Shown piece after piece: positions 13,572-26,121 of a DNA stretch of 64,000 bases; position 1 is the stretch's first letter, and each line of letters opens with the position of its first letter. Under the pieces are notes generated by a model, which worked only from the letters and a program-made list of their open reading frames with translations, was not told the DNA's origin and ran no database searches. The position numbers and the translations under genes were made by a program. This DNA comes from Brachionus plicatilis (lineage: Eukaryota > Rotifera > Eurotatoria > Ploima > Brachionidae): contig QEOQ01000226.1 in NCBI GenBank assembly GCA_010279815.1, positions 2,324,456 to 2,388,455 of the forward strand, given 5' to 3'.

Positions 13572-14893
13572 TTTTTCGGAAATTAGTTTATTATTTGTAA
13601 ATTTCAAAAATTATTGATGTTAGGCTTTTTTAAAGATTGTTGTTTTGAATATGCATTAAGAATATAGTTTCTAAGCAACAAGTTAATTATTAATAATGGT
13701 TCTTAAATTAGACTTTTATTAGGTGATTAATTATTTTCGAATCAAAATCTGAATTAAGTTGGCAAATCTTTTTTTAATTATTCAAAATCTCGAATAATTT
13801 TAGACGTTATTTAATGAATTTTTTCAATTTTGACGAAAAATTTCAAATTAAAAACAAATTTTTTTAAAGTGATTTATCAATTTTAGTTTTTTTCTCTGCC
13901 TTCAAATCTAATTAAAAGTTTAAAGTTATTTTTTTCAATATCTATTATTTCAATTTAAATTGATTATAACGAATTTATTCCATCCAAATATTGGAAAAGT
14001 TCATCTCTCAATTTAAAATATTTCTTCATAAAATAATAAAAAAAATAAAACGCTTTAAATTTTAAAATAAAAATGTTGTTGAATAATTCAATATCCAAAA
14101 ATTTATCAATAATTCAATAACCGAAATGTAATCTTGAATAAACAAATTTAATTCTTGATTTTAAAAAGAAATGAAGCAAGAATAGATTTATGGCTTAATG
14201 TTATCTTGAAATTATTGAAATTTTGATTATCTAAAGGTTCTTAAATGTTTAATTTTTAACATGTAGTGCTTTTATTTTACATGGTTCTTACAAAAATTTG
14301 TGTAATTTTACGGGGGCTTACACTTTTTTACACACAAAATCTAATGAAAGATAACTTAGAATTACATAAATATCTGTAAGGCACGGCAAATTCGTTTTCG
14401 GCCAAAAATTGTCATTTTTGATCCTTTTTTTTATTTTTAACAAATTTGTATTATTTTCATTATTTATTTAACAAAAAATTTTTCAATTATTTCTTACAAA
14501 ATCTTTTAATTTCGGTAATTTTTTGCAAAAATTTAGTAGTTCTTGTAAGAAATGGTAAAATATAGTAAAAAAATTAAATAAATAAAATAAAATTTGAAAA
14601 TAAGCATGCTTTTGATACTAATATTTTAAATAATTGGATCTTGAAAAAATTAAATGTTTAAACAAATTTTCTTCAATTAATGTTTAATAATTACTAGAAT
14701 CATTCATGTAATTGCATTCTGTTAAAAGAGAGAAAATCATATTGTGAAGTATTTTTGGATTCTTTATCAGCTAAAACATGCCACATCAATTTAGGAAATA
14801 TAAGTGGAGTAAGGTTACTATAAAAGCAGTCAAAAAATCTGAAAAATGGTAAGTAAAAGTAAAAATTGATGAATATTTTATTTTGAAAATTAT
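13572..14893. other. AT-rich intergenic region upstream of CFAP43
   Basis: This is the 5' flank of CFAP43 on the minus strand. I see no gene, RNA gene or clear repeat before the palindromic element that starts at 14894. Confidence 0.45.
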
Positions 14894-15695
14894 TACCGTA
14901 AACTCGTGACCATTACTCTTGGAACAATGTCAAAATTTTGGTTTATTCCATACGGTACTAATACCATCGAAATCATGTTATAAAATTTTTTTTATTTTTT
15001 TTTTTTAGAATAAACCTTGACGTCTGACTTTAAATTAAAATTCGATTTTATAGCCAAAAAAAAACTGTATAAAAACATTTATTTTTTATTTTGCCTAATA
15101 ATTTTACCATTTTCGTCACGATGTAGCCTTTTCTACCACGTTTCTTTGGTGATAATTGATTTGAACAAATTTCGATATTGGAAACTATTGAAATTTGGGA
15201 TTTGGTTTGGTTTGTCTGAAGGTTCATTTCCCTAAGAGGGTTTCGATTAGTTGGCTTTTGTCTATTTGTATTTACGGTTTTATTTCTAATCCGTCCAACC
15301 ATTTTGTTCCGCAATATTACTCAAAAATAGATACAGATCAAAAAACATATGTTTCATCAGTGTCAACTCAAACCGTAAATACAAATAGACAAAAGCCAAC
15401 TAATCGAAACCCTCTTAGGGAATTGAACCTTCAGACCAACCAAACAAAATCCCAAATTTCAATAGTTTCCAGTATCGAAACTTGTTCAAGTCAATCTTGT
15501 TCAAAATTCGAAATTATTCTAAGAAAAAAATCAAAGTTTTGCGCTTACTCTTAATTTAAAGTCAGACGTCAAGGTTTATTCTAAAAAAAAAAAATAAAAA
15601 AAATTTTATAACATGATTTCGATGGTATTAGTACCGTATGGAATAAACCAAAATTTTGACATTGTTCCAAGAGTAATGGTCACGAGTTTACGGTA
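14894..15695. repeat. 802-bp near-complete palindromic element (TACCGTAAA family)
   Basis: The left end (taccgtaaactcgtgaccat, tactcttggaacaatgtcaa) is repeated in reverse complement at the right end, and matching continues inward to the centre near 15300 (for example gggtttcgattagttggct around 15239-15258 versus agccaactaatcgaaaccct around 15394-15413). The outer arms are almost identical; the inner arms have scattered differences. The terminal TA on both sides suggests a TA target duplication. Several open frames of 70-120 codons across it are by-products of the palindrome rather than genes. Confidence 0.85.
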
Positions 15696-16474
15696 GTAAA
15701 ATTGATTTATTAATTGATGATTTTTTTTAACTTGACTTTGAACGATGCATAAAATGATATTTAATTAAATTTTGTGATAACTAATTCTTTTAAATTACGA
15801 ATAATACATTAAATTGATTTTTGTTTTAATTGACGATTTAATATTTTTTTTCAAATGACATTTAATCAAAATAAAAGGCGCTTTAATTTTAACTATTTCT
15901 TAAATTATTTAATAAAATATATATATTGTTGTCTTTTAATTAATTTTAAAATTTGTACAATCAGGATACGTATTTTGGCTGCCCTGGTTCGAATTTAGCA
16001 GTCGAAAATTGCGTCTAAAATTTGTGAATTTTTTTCAAAACAAAAATGGTAACTGTAACATTAAATCCGAATTTCGGCTTTAAGAGGGCTGGACTTTTTG
16101 AACTTTGCAACGGTATACGATACCACTTAATTTAATTTTTTTTAATTTTATCAACTATTTAATTTGATTTTTTTTTTGATAATTTTTAGATGAATCAGTG
16201 TCAAGTCCTAAATTTTATTAATGGGTCCAAAAAAGCTATTAATTAATTAAAGGCATATTTCTTAGAAGAAAAGTTCATTTAAAGAAAGCTATAAAATTAA
16301 TGACATTAGAATTAATCAAAAAATAAGCTTAAGTAAAGATAAATTTAAATTTGTTAAGAATTTTATGAAATTTAAGATACCTAGTATAAAGCTTGTTAGT
16401 TTATTGCAAATTAAAAAAAATTTGAATTATTCATTTAAGAAAAAAAAAAGAAAAAAATAATCTTCTAGTTGAAA
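15696..16474. other. Intergenic region upstream of NELF-E
   Basis: The sequence is AT-rich. A less AT-rich patch around 15965-16110 (ggctgccctggttcgaattt) does not fold as a tRNA that I can recognise. The NELF-E promoter should lie near the 3' end of this stretch, but no core motif stands out. Confidence 0.4.
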
Positions 16475-17699
16475 ATGCTGATTAATTTTCCGAATCAATT
16501 GACAAGTGAAGAAGAGCAATTGCTCAAGAAGATAGCCAAAATGAAAAAAAAGGTAAAGAAACCCTAAAATTTTTAAGCTTTATTCTAGTTCAAATTTTAG
16601 AAAAAACTTTTTAGCGAAAAAAAATCTGCTAATGAATCCCATGTCGATGAACATCAGCCTGCAGTTGTTCCGAGTGCAATCTCAAATCTCAAACGCAGTA
16701 AAACAAATTTTATACAATTTCTTTAATATATTTTATTGCTAGGCTTGAGCTCTACTGGAAAACAACTTGATGCAAAAGAAGCAGCTAAAAAATTAGTTCA
16801 ATCAGGCGTAATTTACAAAATTTTTATCCCTATAATTATTAAAATTAATTTAAATGATAGATTATAAAACTTGAAACCGAAAATAAGGAGACTGGTTTTA
16901 AAAAGTCTTGTTCACGAAATGATTCGCGACAAAGAGGCAACTTAAACATTGGCAACCCTGTATGATTTTTAAAAATTTTTTTAATTTTTTAATTTTTACT
17001 AGACAATTTTTTAAAGGATTTGATGGAGCAAAATAAACAAGTAACATATTCTTCGGTGACATCACCAAATTCGGCAATTTCCCCGCCAATAATGGCAAAC
17101 TCATCGGCACAAAATGCCAGATTTTCATACTCAAGTGGAGAAAGCCAATTTTCACGAACTCCATCTTTTAATCAGAGGGGCAATTTTCGCCGTAATCCGT
17201 CAGATAATTCCGGCTATCAGCCAAGATTTCAGCAAAAACATCAAGGTGTATCACTTTACATCAAAGCTAACAATGTAACAGAGGACCTTTTACGCTCGTT
17301 ATTTAATGCAAACGTTAGCCAAGCTAAAATTTTATCAATCGATGTTAAAAATAAGTAAATTTTGAATTTTTTTGCTGAATATTAAGCTAATAATTCAATT
17401 TAGCTATGCATTTGTTCATGTTGATACAAAAGAATCGGCTGAGATGGCTATCAATGAGGTATAAATAAAAAAAATATTTAAAAATGTTTGAATAGCTTTT
17501 GTCTTAGTTGAATGGAAAAACTTTTCAAGAAAGTGTATTTTCTGTTTCGTTTGCCAGACCAAGAAAACCATTTAATAGAGGGTCAAATTTTCCCAATCAG
17601 CGTTCAAATTTTTCAAATCAGGATTTTAGTAAATCAAACGAAACATCTACCAACAGTCAAAAAAATTACTCTTCAGAAGGTAATACATTAAATTATTAA
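16475..17699 (+). CDS. NELFE: Negative elongation factor E (RNA-binding subunit)
   Basis: NELF-E is the RRM subunit of the NELF complex, which holds RNA polymerase II in promoter-proximal pause. Seven exons join in frame: 16475-16552, 16601-16697, 16743-16807, 16861-16959, 17017-17354, 17404-17458 and 17508-17699, giving 307 residues. The N-terminus (LTSEEEQLLKKIAKMKKKKK) matches the conserved leucine/lysine start of the family, followed by the block AKKLVQSG..IKLETENKETGFKK seen in animal NELF-E. The RRM is near residues 210-285, with RNP2-like SLYIKAN and RNP1-like YAFVHV. The RD dipeptide repeat of vertebrate NELF-E is replaced by an S/N/Q-rich linker, and the C-terminus is also S/N-rich. 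AATAAA lies just after the stop. Confidence 0.93.
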
Positions 17700-19702
17700 A
17701 CACAAACAATAAAATAATCAAAAATTTAAATTCAAAGTTTTTTCAATAATTTTTAATAAGATATAATCAAGCTAAAAGTATCATTTAATTTTTATAATGA
17801 CAGCATTAATAGTAATAAATTATTTTTTTTAAACATTGAAAATGCTAAAATTTAATAACTAATAATTTTCGAATGATATAGATCGAAAATTAAGTCAATA
17901 ATTGTCTTGCTTTTGGCCTTTTTAAGCTTAAATTCTTAATTTTCATGGTACATTTATTCCACTCAATGCCTTTTATATATAAATAAAATTAAAATAAATA
18001 ATATATAAATGAAAAAAAAAATATACTAACAGCACCTTTGATTAATTTGGAACTCGGAGCTTTTCTTGGCGCTAATTGAATTTTATGAAAGAACTGTAAG
18101 CCAAAATTCTTTAAGTTAAAAACGCATTTGTTAAAATTAAATTCAACCTCTGAAAAAAAAATTTACAAAAGAATTGTATATTATAATTAACCTTTTTATA
18201 TTTCGGCGTTTATATTTCTGAAAATTCCGGAGTTTTTTTGGTGAATTGGACTTTTTCAAATAAATTCTACCTAAAATTAATTTTTTTTGATTTTGTTTCA
18301 TTTAGATAAATTTATGTACAATTTAAATATGATTTTTTATTTGTTTTAGTTCGAATTTTATATTTAAATTTACTGTGACAAGTCTGGCTTAATTAGCAGC
18401 TGAGTGAAATATCATGGAGTCCTCAAAATGAATAGTAATTTAAATTTTAAAAAATTAGTTATTTTACACCAGAGTTGGATAATAGTTATGTGACTTCAAG
18501 TCATTTTTCAAGTCTTCCACTTCAAGTAATGCCTCGATTATTTTTAAATTTAATTTTAAATCGAAACAATAGCTTGACTTAGACTTGATAACTTTATACA
18601 TAATATAATATAGAATATAAAACGGAAAATTCTAGCAAAGAAAAAAATGGAAAATTTAATTTTTTATATTTTTTTTTTTAAATATAATTAAATAAATAAT
18701 AAAAATCTTTTATTTTGAATTCATTAATTTTCTTAATGAATTTATTAAATTTTCAAGACTAAGTCAAGTCATTACTTTGAAACAAAATTAAATTTAAATA
18801 AAATTTTAGTGGTGATTTTAGATTTAAATCATGCCACGTTTGAAATCAGAATTTTAATTAAAAAATTTTAATTTTAAAAATCAATTTAACATTATCTTTT
18901 TAATACTTATTTAAATTTTAAACTATTGGTTCTAAAAAAATTCAAAATATCATTGTTAGCCTTAATTTATTTAGATTTTTTATTATTTAAATTAATAAAT
19001 CATTTGATAAATTAAAATATTTCAAAGGTACTGAAAGCTCCAATAACGACCAAAGAGAGTTGGTGAAGTATGAAGACATGTAAATACAATTAAATCGGAT
19101 AAAATTTAAATTAATTGTAGATAAGCAAAATAAACTTTTTAATCAAAAAACTTGATGAAAATTATTACCTTAAAAATAGTTCAATAAAAATCAAAAAAAA
19201 AATTGTATCAAAAGACTTTATTTTGGTCATGTATTCACCGTCAAATCATTTTTTAGTCTTGGACTATAAAATTTTGAATACATGTACTTACCTGACAAAG
19301 AGAGACTACCTGTAAATTAATTATAACCCGTCAATGCTTGAAAAAAAACTGGAGTAAGTTTTTAATTATAATAAAAAAAATACAGGTCGAGCTCAAATGA
19401 CATGATTCGAATAATGAAAGTTTACTTTATGTTTTTTTTTTTTTTAAATAAGGTTTATAGTTTAATAAATTTTAATTATAATAAATTTTGTTTCGAGGCC
19501 ACAGCTAAAGTTAATAGATATCTGTAAATTTTCGCATGAGATCTAATCGGTTGACAAACAATTCCTCATAGATAAAAAAAAATCTCAACCAAAAATTATA
19601 AAAAAAATTCTTTAAAAAAAAAATAATTTTTTTTTCAGATTTTAGGCATCATATTGCAATAAAGAGGCTCAATAAGCCAAATTAAATAAACAAAAAAAAA
19701 GA
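17700..19702. other. Intergenic region between NELF-E and transferrin
   Basis: No gene is visible. Around 18472-18530 (cagagttggataatagttat, gacttcaagtcatttttcaa) and 18755-18785 there are gactt/aagtc-rich stretches related to the repeats at 21336-21608 and 61211-61300, so a decayed copy of that family probably lies here. The rest is AT-rich. Confidence 0.45.
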
Positions 19703-22700
19703 ATGCTTTTAAAGACTTTTTTCACCTTTTTAATAATAATTCTATCTAATCGAGCAAAATTTTCTCACTCGGCATCACACCCACAAATCAAAAGCTTAGG
19801 TCGCTGGTGTTGCTTGAACCAAGCAGAGTATGCTAAATGTCTGGACTGGGCCAATGCTTGGAACTCGACCAATACCAACGCTAGTGTTATTCTCGAATGT
19901 GTTCTGGCTGATGACAAATACGAGTGCTTCAAGCTAATTTTCGAGGACAAAGCCGACCTAATGGTTGCTGACGCAGGAGAAATCTACACTGCCGGAAAAT
20001 TCTACAATTTATTGCCCATTTCCACAGAGATCTACAACGGAGGCCCAAATCAACCAAGTTACAGTGATCACTATTCAGTAGCGGTAGTCAAACGCGACAG
20101 CGGAATGACCTTAGCTTCACTCAAAGGCGCCAACTCGTGTCATGGAGGCGTTGGTACCTCATCTGGCTGGAATATACCAATTTCAACGCTGATAGAAAAA
20201 CAACTCTTGGAAGTTGTTGACTGCAACAATCATGTTAAGGCAGCTACAAATTTTTTTAATAAAATGTGCGCACCAGACGCCCTCAACACTCAGTTCAATC
20301 CAACTGGAGATAACCCAACATCAGCCTGTGATTTATGCAGGGGAAGAATTGGTTCTAATTTTTGCACTAATCAGGATCCGTATGCGGGAAATGTAGGTGC
20401 CTTGTACTGCTTAATTGACGGAGGGGGAGACGTAGCGTTTGTCAGACACAACTCTTTGCAGGAATTGGCTGCCATTAATAGTTCAGTAGACATTAATGAT
20501 TTTGAGCTATTGTGTCCAAATTATGTTGGCTCGCCCTACAATACGCCTGGAATGAACAACTTGTATCCATCACCAACTGCACCGATCTCAGATTACAGAA
20601 GTTGTAATTGGGGTATAGTGCCAGGCAGAGGTGTGTTGACATCAAGTCGCAAAGCTCTTAGTCAGCGAAGAAGTTACCGAGAATTTTTAATAGAATCTGC
20701 CGCTATTTTCGGTGGACTGGTTCCTATTTCAGAAATTACTAATCCAACTTTTATGACCACTACACTTCCATCAAATTTTTTTAATTTCGATTTGGATCAA
20801 TTTCTCAATCAAACTCAACAAACTCCAGTGCCAAATGAAGACTACAATCTTGAGCCAGTGCCTGTGCAGTCTGATTTCAAACTTTTCGATTCGACTAGGT
20901 ACAGTGGTAGAGATCTAATTTTCTTAGATCAAACTCAATCATTCAAGGATCTTGATGAAAAAATCACCTATCTTTCTTTCTTGCGTAAGTTTTTTTCTTA
21001 GATAAATTTATATTATATTTTAGTTTTATTTGAATATTTTTTTAATCAGAATTAGATTATTTTAGCACTAGAATGACCGTGGTCAATTTAATGCTCACTT
21101 TAATTGTGAATATCTTAGGAAAGTTTTATTAGACTTAACTAAAATCTTTAGTTTTTAAACAAAAATTATCGAATTTTAACAACAGATTTCTTGTTAACTA
21201 GCCCTCTAAAAAGTTTTTTCTTATATAGTTTTCTAAATGAGTTTTCTAATTATTCATAGTTTTTTTGGAAATAAATTTTCAAATTAATATATTTAAGTTA
21301 TTTATAGTTTTTAAATTTTTTTAAACTATAAATCACAATTGTTTAAAAGTCCCGAAAAAAAGTCTAAGTCCAGAATTTTTTTTTTAAATATGCTAGTTCA
21401 GGCTTCATATCAAAAAATTTATATACTCTTGGGTTGTCTAATTCAATAGATTTGCCATATAACAGAATTTTGTTGCAATTTTAGCATAAATTTCTTCTTC
21501 AGTATTCAAAATTTTAAAACCTGGACTTGGACTTTTGAAAGAAAATTAAAAAAAAAAAGTTCGGACTTGGACTTGACTTGAGACTTGTGACTTTTAAACA
21601 ACTTTGCTATAAATTGACTTTGTTGGAAGAGTAAAAGAGTAAATTGGCAATTAAATTTCATTGCATTTTCAGAAATTAAAACCCTTTTTCAAAAGTTTAA
21701 AAATAAAGCTTTAAAATCTTGAAAAAGTTAAAATCTGCGATGAAATTTAATTGCGCATCTAAATATTTTTGAGCAAGATTGGGCGCTTGAAATTTAATCA
21801 AAAATTTTACTTTGCTAATAATAATCAAAATTCTTTTTTTTATAATTACCGCAAATGTTTTTTTCTAACGTCGCACTAAAAGCCCAATAATTTGGTTTTA
21901 GTGCCTCGAAAAAATTGAATTTTTCCAGGCTTAAGATAGCAAAGATGACAATCTATACAACTGGAAGCCAACTTAATGACGAAATTTCCAATTTCGATTT
22001 TTTAGTAAGTCGAAAAAACTTTTTTTTTAAGGCACCAAAACCAAATTCTTGGGCTTTTAGAGCGACTTTAAAAAACAAATATTTACGGTACTAAATCGAT
22101 ATAATAACAGTTTTACAAAAAATTTAAATTAAAATTGATCTAAAATTTAAAGCTTATAACATATGACTGATAATCTTCATCAGTTATCTATCTAAAAATA
22201 TATATAATATAATATTTCAAATAATAATAGCGGAGGGTTTTTAGAATTTTGGTAGGAGCTACTTTGTAAGGTTCAGAAATTTGAAAAAAAGAATTTTTTG
22301 CAATGTTGGTAAAGAAACATTGTCATTAATTTTATCTTAAATTGTTTGAAAATTTTAATGAAAGTTATATGGAGATTAAAAAAAAAGTAAAAAATACTTG
22401 CTTTAAAGAAGGTTCGTTTACAGGATAAAAATGTCAATTTTTAATGAAAACTTTTTACTTAAGTATGATAATATTTTATAGTAATTCAAATAAAAAATAT
22501 GAATTTTAAATTGAAAAAATTTTAGACTTTAAAGTTTGCATGACAAAAATCTAATTTTTTTTAATTGATTAATGTTAGAATGAATTGAAATTATCATCTT
22601 AAATTTAGAAAACATTTTAAAAGAAAAATTAAAAATTTAGATTGGTGAATATATTTTCTAAGTTATTAAAATATTGATCAGACTTAAGTTTTTTTATTTA

Positions 22701-25001
22701 TTTATTTATTTAAAAAATTGTTTAAGTCTCATAGGCAATACATATAAAAAGTTGTTTGTGCAAAAATTAAATTTTTAAAAATTAAAAATTTTTTTTTTAA
22801 TAAAATTCTCAATTTATTCAAAATTTGTCAATAAATGTTTTTTCAATGAATTCTCTATTGAATTTTTTTTATTTAATTTTATATTTTTTAAAGCTGAAAC
22901 ATACAGGAATAAAATACTGAAGCTTTATGAGTGTCCACTGCGCTTGGTTAGATGGTGTGTGATCTCAGATTTTGAAAAAGACAAATGTCGTCTAATGCGC
23001 AATGCTTTCGCCAGCCGAAACATAAAGCCAGATTTGGACTGTGTCAGTGCAGACAATGCATGGGAATGCATGTTAATGATAAAAAATCGCTTGGCAGACT
23101 TGATAACACTGGATCCGGCCGATGCATACAGAGCCAGTCGTTATTTTGGCCTTGTGCCGTTGGCCTCCGAAGACTATGGAACCATGACTGACAAACCAGT
23201 GTATTATGCTGTCGCTGTAGTGAAGCGAACTGACTTGAGCACTAATCTTTGGAATTTGAGAACAAAAATTGCTTGCGGAACTGCCATGGGAGACTTGGCC
23301 GGCTGGCACGTTCCAGTCGATTATCTGATAGCTATAAAAGAACTTTACGTGACTGATTGTCACGTGCCCAAAGCAGCAGGTGAATACTTTGGTCGGTCTT
23401 GTATACCCGGCTCTAAGGACTATGACTACAACACTTTGGAGACAAATCCAAGAGCCTTGTGTCTAGAATGCTATTCAAAAGGCTCGGACTTTTGTTCAAG
23501 ATCCCATAGAGAATATTTCTACGGAGATACTGGAGCTTTCAGATGTTTGAACGAAGGTGGTGGAGACGTGGCATTTGTCAGACACACCAGTGTCCAGGCC
23601 AACACTGATGGTCGCAACACAGATCAATGGGCAAGGCCTCTGAGAAAAACTGATTTTGAATTGTTGTGCAAAGACGGAACTAGACAATCAGTTGATGATT
23701 ATGAAACATGTCATCTAATGAAGGTGCCATCTAGACTTGTGATGATCGGTGGTCATCGCACTTTTATCCAGCGAAGTTATTTGTGGAACATGCTTAATTT
23801 TGCCCAGCAACTATTTGGCTCAGACACGTAAGAATTTTTTTGTTTTTTATGGAATTGCATTTAAAATTTCATACAAAACAAAAAAAAAATTTTATAATTT
23901 TTGTTCTAAATTTGAAAAACTTGTTCTGCAAATAAAACAAAATAAAAAAAAATTGTTTCACCTGCACAAGTCTGCAAAATCTGTAGGAATTCTGAAAAAT
24001 TGGATCCTATTTAAAATGGCTCCTATTTTTCGAGGCATCAAATATTTTAATTTATTATTTTTTTTTACTTATTCGTAACAAAATTAGGTATCAAAAAAAA
24101 AAGAAAATTTAGTTTTTGAAATATTTTAAACAAATATGTTTGATTAAAAATAAATAATAAAAATTCTACGAATTAGTTAGTTTTCTTATTTTTTAGAGTC
24201 ATAGGTAACTTGATTTGAAGTTTTTGTCTATTTTTTGAACCTGCAGGTCTTACTTGCTTTCTTTTTACTTTTTAAAGGTTCGAAATTTTCTTGGATGTCA
24301 ATTAAACTTTCCAAATGCTCTTCTGGTTCTTGGTTTTTGTGGTTCTTATGTTCTTCTACTTCATCAAAATTTTCTTTAATTTTTTCTTTTGATAGATATG
24401 ACAATTCATTTTTTGTGTTTGCAGGTCTGCCTTTTTTCTATTTTCTCCTAAAGGCACATATTAAGCTTTTGGATGCCATTCCAGATCTTCATTTTTTAAA
24501 TCATGACATGCTAATGCAATATTAAAAAGAAAATTACACCATTAAAAAATAAAAGCCATTTAAAAGTATTGAAAAATAAAACGCAATTTATCAAAGATTT
24601 TGCAGACTTGCAGAAAAGTTTTTTTAATTTGTTTCATTTACAGAACAAGTTTTTGAAATTTAAAACAAAAGTTAAAAAATTTTTTTATTTTGTATTGGAA
24701 GTTTTGTATGAAATTTCACAATGCCTTTGTTATCTAATCTTTAGTTAATTAATTTTTTTCTAGAAATCCTGATTTTACTCTATTCGAATCAATGAAAGAG
24801 CATCCTGATCTGATATTCAATGATGCGACTGTTCAACTGTTTCCAATTGAAGAAAATATAGTTGATTATCTAGGAAGTGATGTTATAGATATAATACATA
24901 AAACTGATCCAAGAATATGCAATGATGCTATTGAAGACAGACAACTTAGCTTGTTTTACTTTGCCATGGTTCCAATTGTGTCCGTGTTCAATCGCAATTG
25001 A
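19703..25001 (+). CDS. Secreted two-lobed transferrin-family protein lacking key iron ligands
   Basis: Three exons, 19703-20984, 22894-23827 and 24764-25001, join in frame to 817 residues. A signal peptide (about 1-23) is followed by two transferrin lobes, each starting RWC (residues about 34 and 447). Family marks are clear: YSVAVVKR and YYAVAVVKR, GWNIP and GWHVP, GGGDVAFVRH in both lobes, and many conserved cysteines. Transferrins bind ferric iron through Asp, two Tyr and His plus carbonate held by Arg. Here Asp (D90, D501) and the first Tyr (Y124, Y532) are kept. By alignment from memory the second Tyr is N230/D639, the His is R309/R708, and the carbonate Arg is T152/D561. The protein is therefore probably not a classical iron carrier. 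The end shows no clear GPI signal. The second exon must be entered at 22894 (after aaag), because an acceptor at 22906 would cause a stop. Confidence 0.92.
21336..21608. repeat. Inverted-repeat element with TTGTTTAAAAGTC ends, in transferrin intron 1
   Basis: The left end cacaattgtttaaaagtc and the right end gacttttaaacaactttg are inverted copies. The inner part near the right end is rich in acttgg/acttga repeats. The same outer motif (cagagttgtttaaaagtc) appears at 61213-61231. No coding sequence is present, so this is a non-autonomous element. Confidence 0.62.
21847..22090. repeat. 244-bp palindromic element (TACCG family), in transferrin intron 1
   Basis: It begins taccgcaaatg and ends catt-like tttacggta. 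The arms also share ctaaaagcccaa, aatttggtttt and gtgcct in inverted orientation. The arms match those of the element at 610-800, and the termini match those of the larger palindromes at 14894-15695 and 38526-39272. TA sits at both ends. Confidence 0.75.
23851..24735. mobile_element. Non-autonomous MULE-like element filling transferrin intron 2
   Basis: Both ends are inverted repeats of about 135 bp. Left 23851-23990 contains aaatttcatacaaaac, aaaaacttgttctgcaaat and caagtctgcaaaatc; right 24597-24735 contains the reverse complements. Between them, 24030-24530 is shared with 40895-41455. On the minus strand the shared part encodes a decayed protein tail: LACHD, EDLEWHPKA, YVPLGENRKK, and RPANTKNELSYQ in the other copy. 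This pattern reminds me of MULE/FLYWCH transposon proteins. The long inverted ends also suit a MULE, but I could not define a target duplication. Confidence 0.6.
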
Positions 25002-26121
25002 GCCAAAATGTGTAAAATTTTTTTTGAAAAAGAAAGTTGGTCTATTTAATGAATCATTTGGGGTTAGTGTAAATGATTATTCTTCAATTTTTCGAATGAT
25101 TTTTAGATATAATCTTTTTGTTTCGATCGTTCAGGACATTCCATTTTGATTATTAGATATTGTTTTTATTTTTGTTTGTATCTTGCTATCTTTTTTTTTA
25201 ATTTTGTATTAAACAATTCTCATTTTATAATTAAAGTTTAATTTTTTATCCTCCTATTTAAAGTAATAAAGTGTTACAAAAATTGTCGTCAACACAGTCT
25301 ACACTTTTTGGTCCGATTTTTGAAAAGGATATTTTTTATTTTTTTTCAGATTATTAAAAAATTATACTGCGTTAATATGGGACTAAAGAAATAAAATTAT
25401 TTTTTAAGAGTAAAGCAAAAGTACAGCACTATTTGAATTTCCAAAATTTTACTTTAAAATATTAATCTCCATAATTAAAAATCTAGAAAAAATCTGTTTT
25501 TTAGATGGTCAAAAAATTTTTTTTTATCCCATACCCTCATAAATTAAAAAAAAATAAACATTTATTATCCTTGAGCTAAAATATCTCTTGTTCTAAAAAG
25601 CAAAACCTAATTAATATGTGCATATTCTGAGAGAGCATATTCTAATCTACAAAATGGTGTATTAATTTAATTTATTATTTTATCATTTTACCAATATTTT
25701 GGCAAAAAATTGGTATTTTTCACTATTTTTGTATTTACTCTACGGTTTACTCCATTTAGGCATTTTTTTTACGGAATCAGAAACCGTACCGTACAAAATT
25801 GTGAATGTTGGGATCACTTTTTATTTTTATAATTTAAAGCCAAAAAATTAGATATAATGAGTTTGAAATTAATTAATAACAACAATTTCTTCGTAATTTA
25901 GCCTTATTTAAAAATTTTAATTTTTAAATAAGTCTTTCCAGTGTTAACAATTTAAGAAAAGTAAAATGCTGCAAATTTTGAAAATAACCAAAGGTCCATG
26001 GTAAAACTAAAAATTTTCAAAAAAAAATGTTAAAACAATAAAAGCTTAAACAGTTACTTTATTAGGACACGAGGTCCAAACCCAAAAACTTAACAAAAAA
26101 ACTACTGAAAAAAATAATATA
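25002..26121. other. Intergenic region between transferrin and the mariner element
   Basis: The transferrin 3' UTR is at the left (AATAAA-like signals near 25264). The rest is AT-rich with no recognised gene. A patch at 25735-25800 has several acggt/accgt motifs but no palindrome. Confidence 0.4.

Noticed and set aside
15017..15554. Open frames of 72-119 codons, apparently encoding related proteins on both strands
   Set aside because: They are the two arms of the palindrome at 14894-15695 read in both directions, with no start or splice context.
15965..16020. ggttcgaattt, resembling a tRNA T-loop
   Set aside because: No matching acceptor stem, D-arm or anticodon stem can be drawn around it.
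22985..23687. Alternative-frame open readings over the second transferrin exon
   Set aside because: They overlap a clearly coding exon in other frames and are shadows of it.
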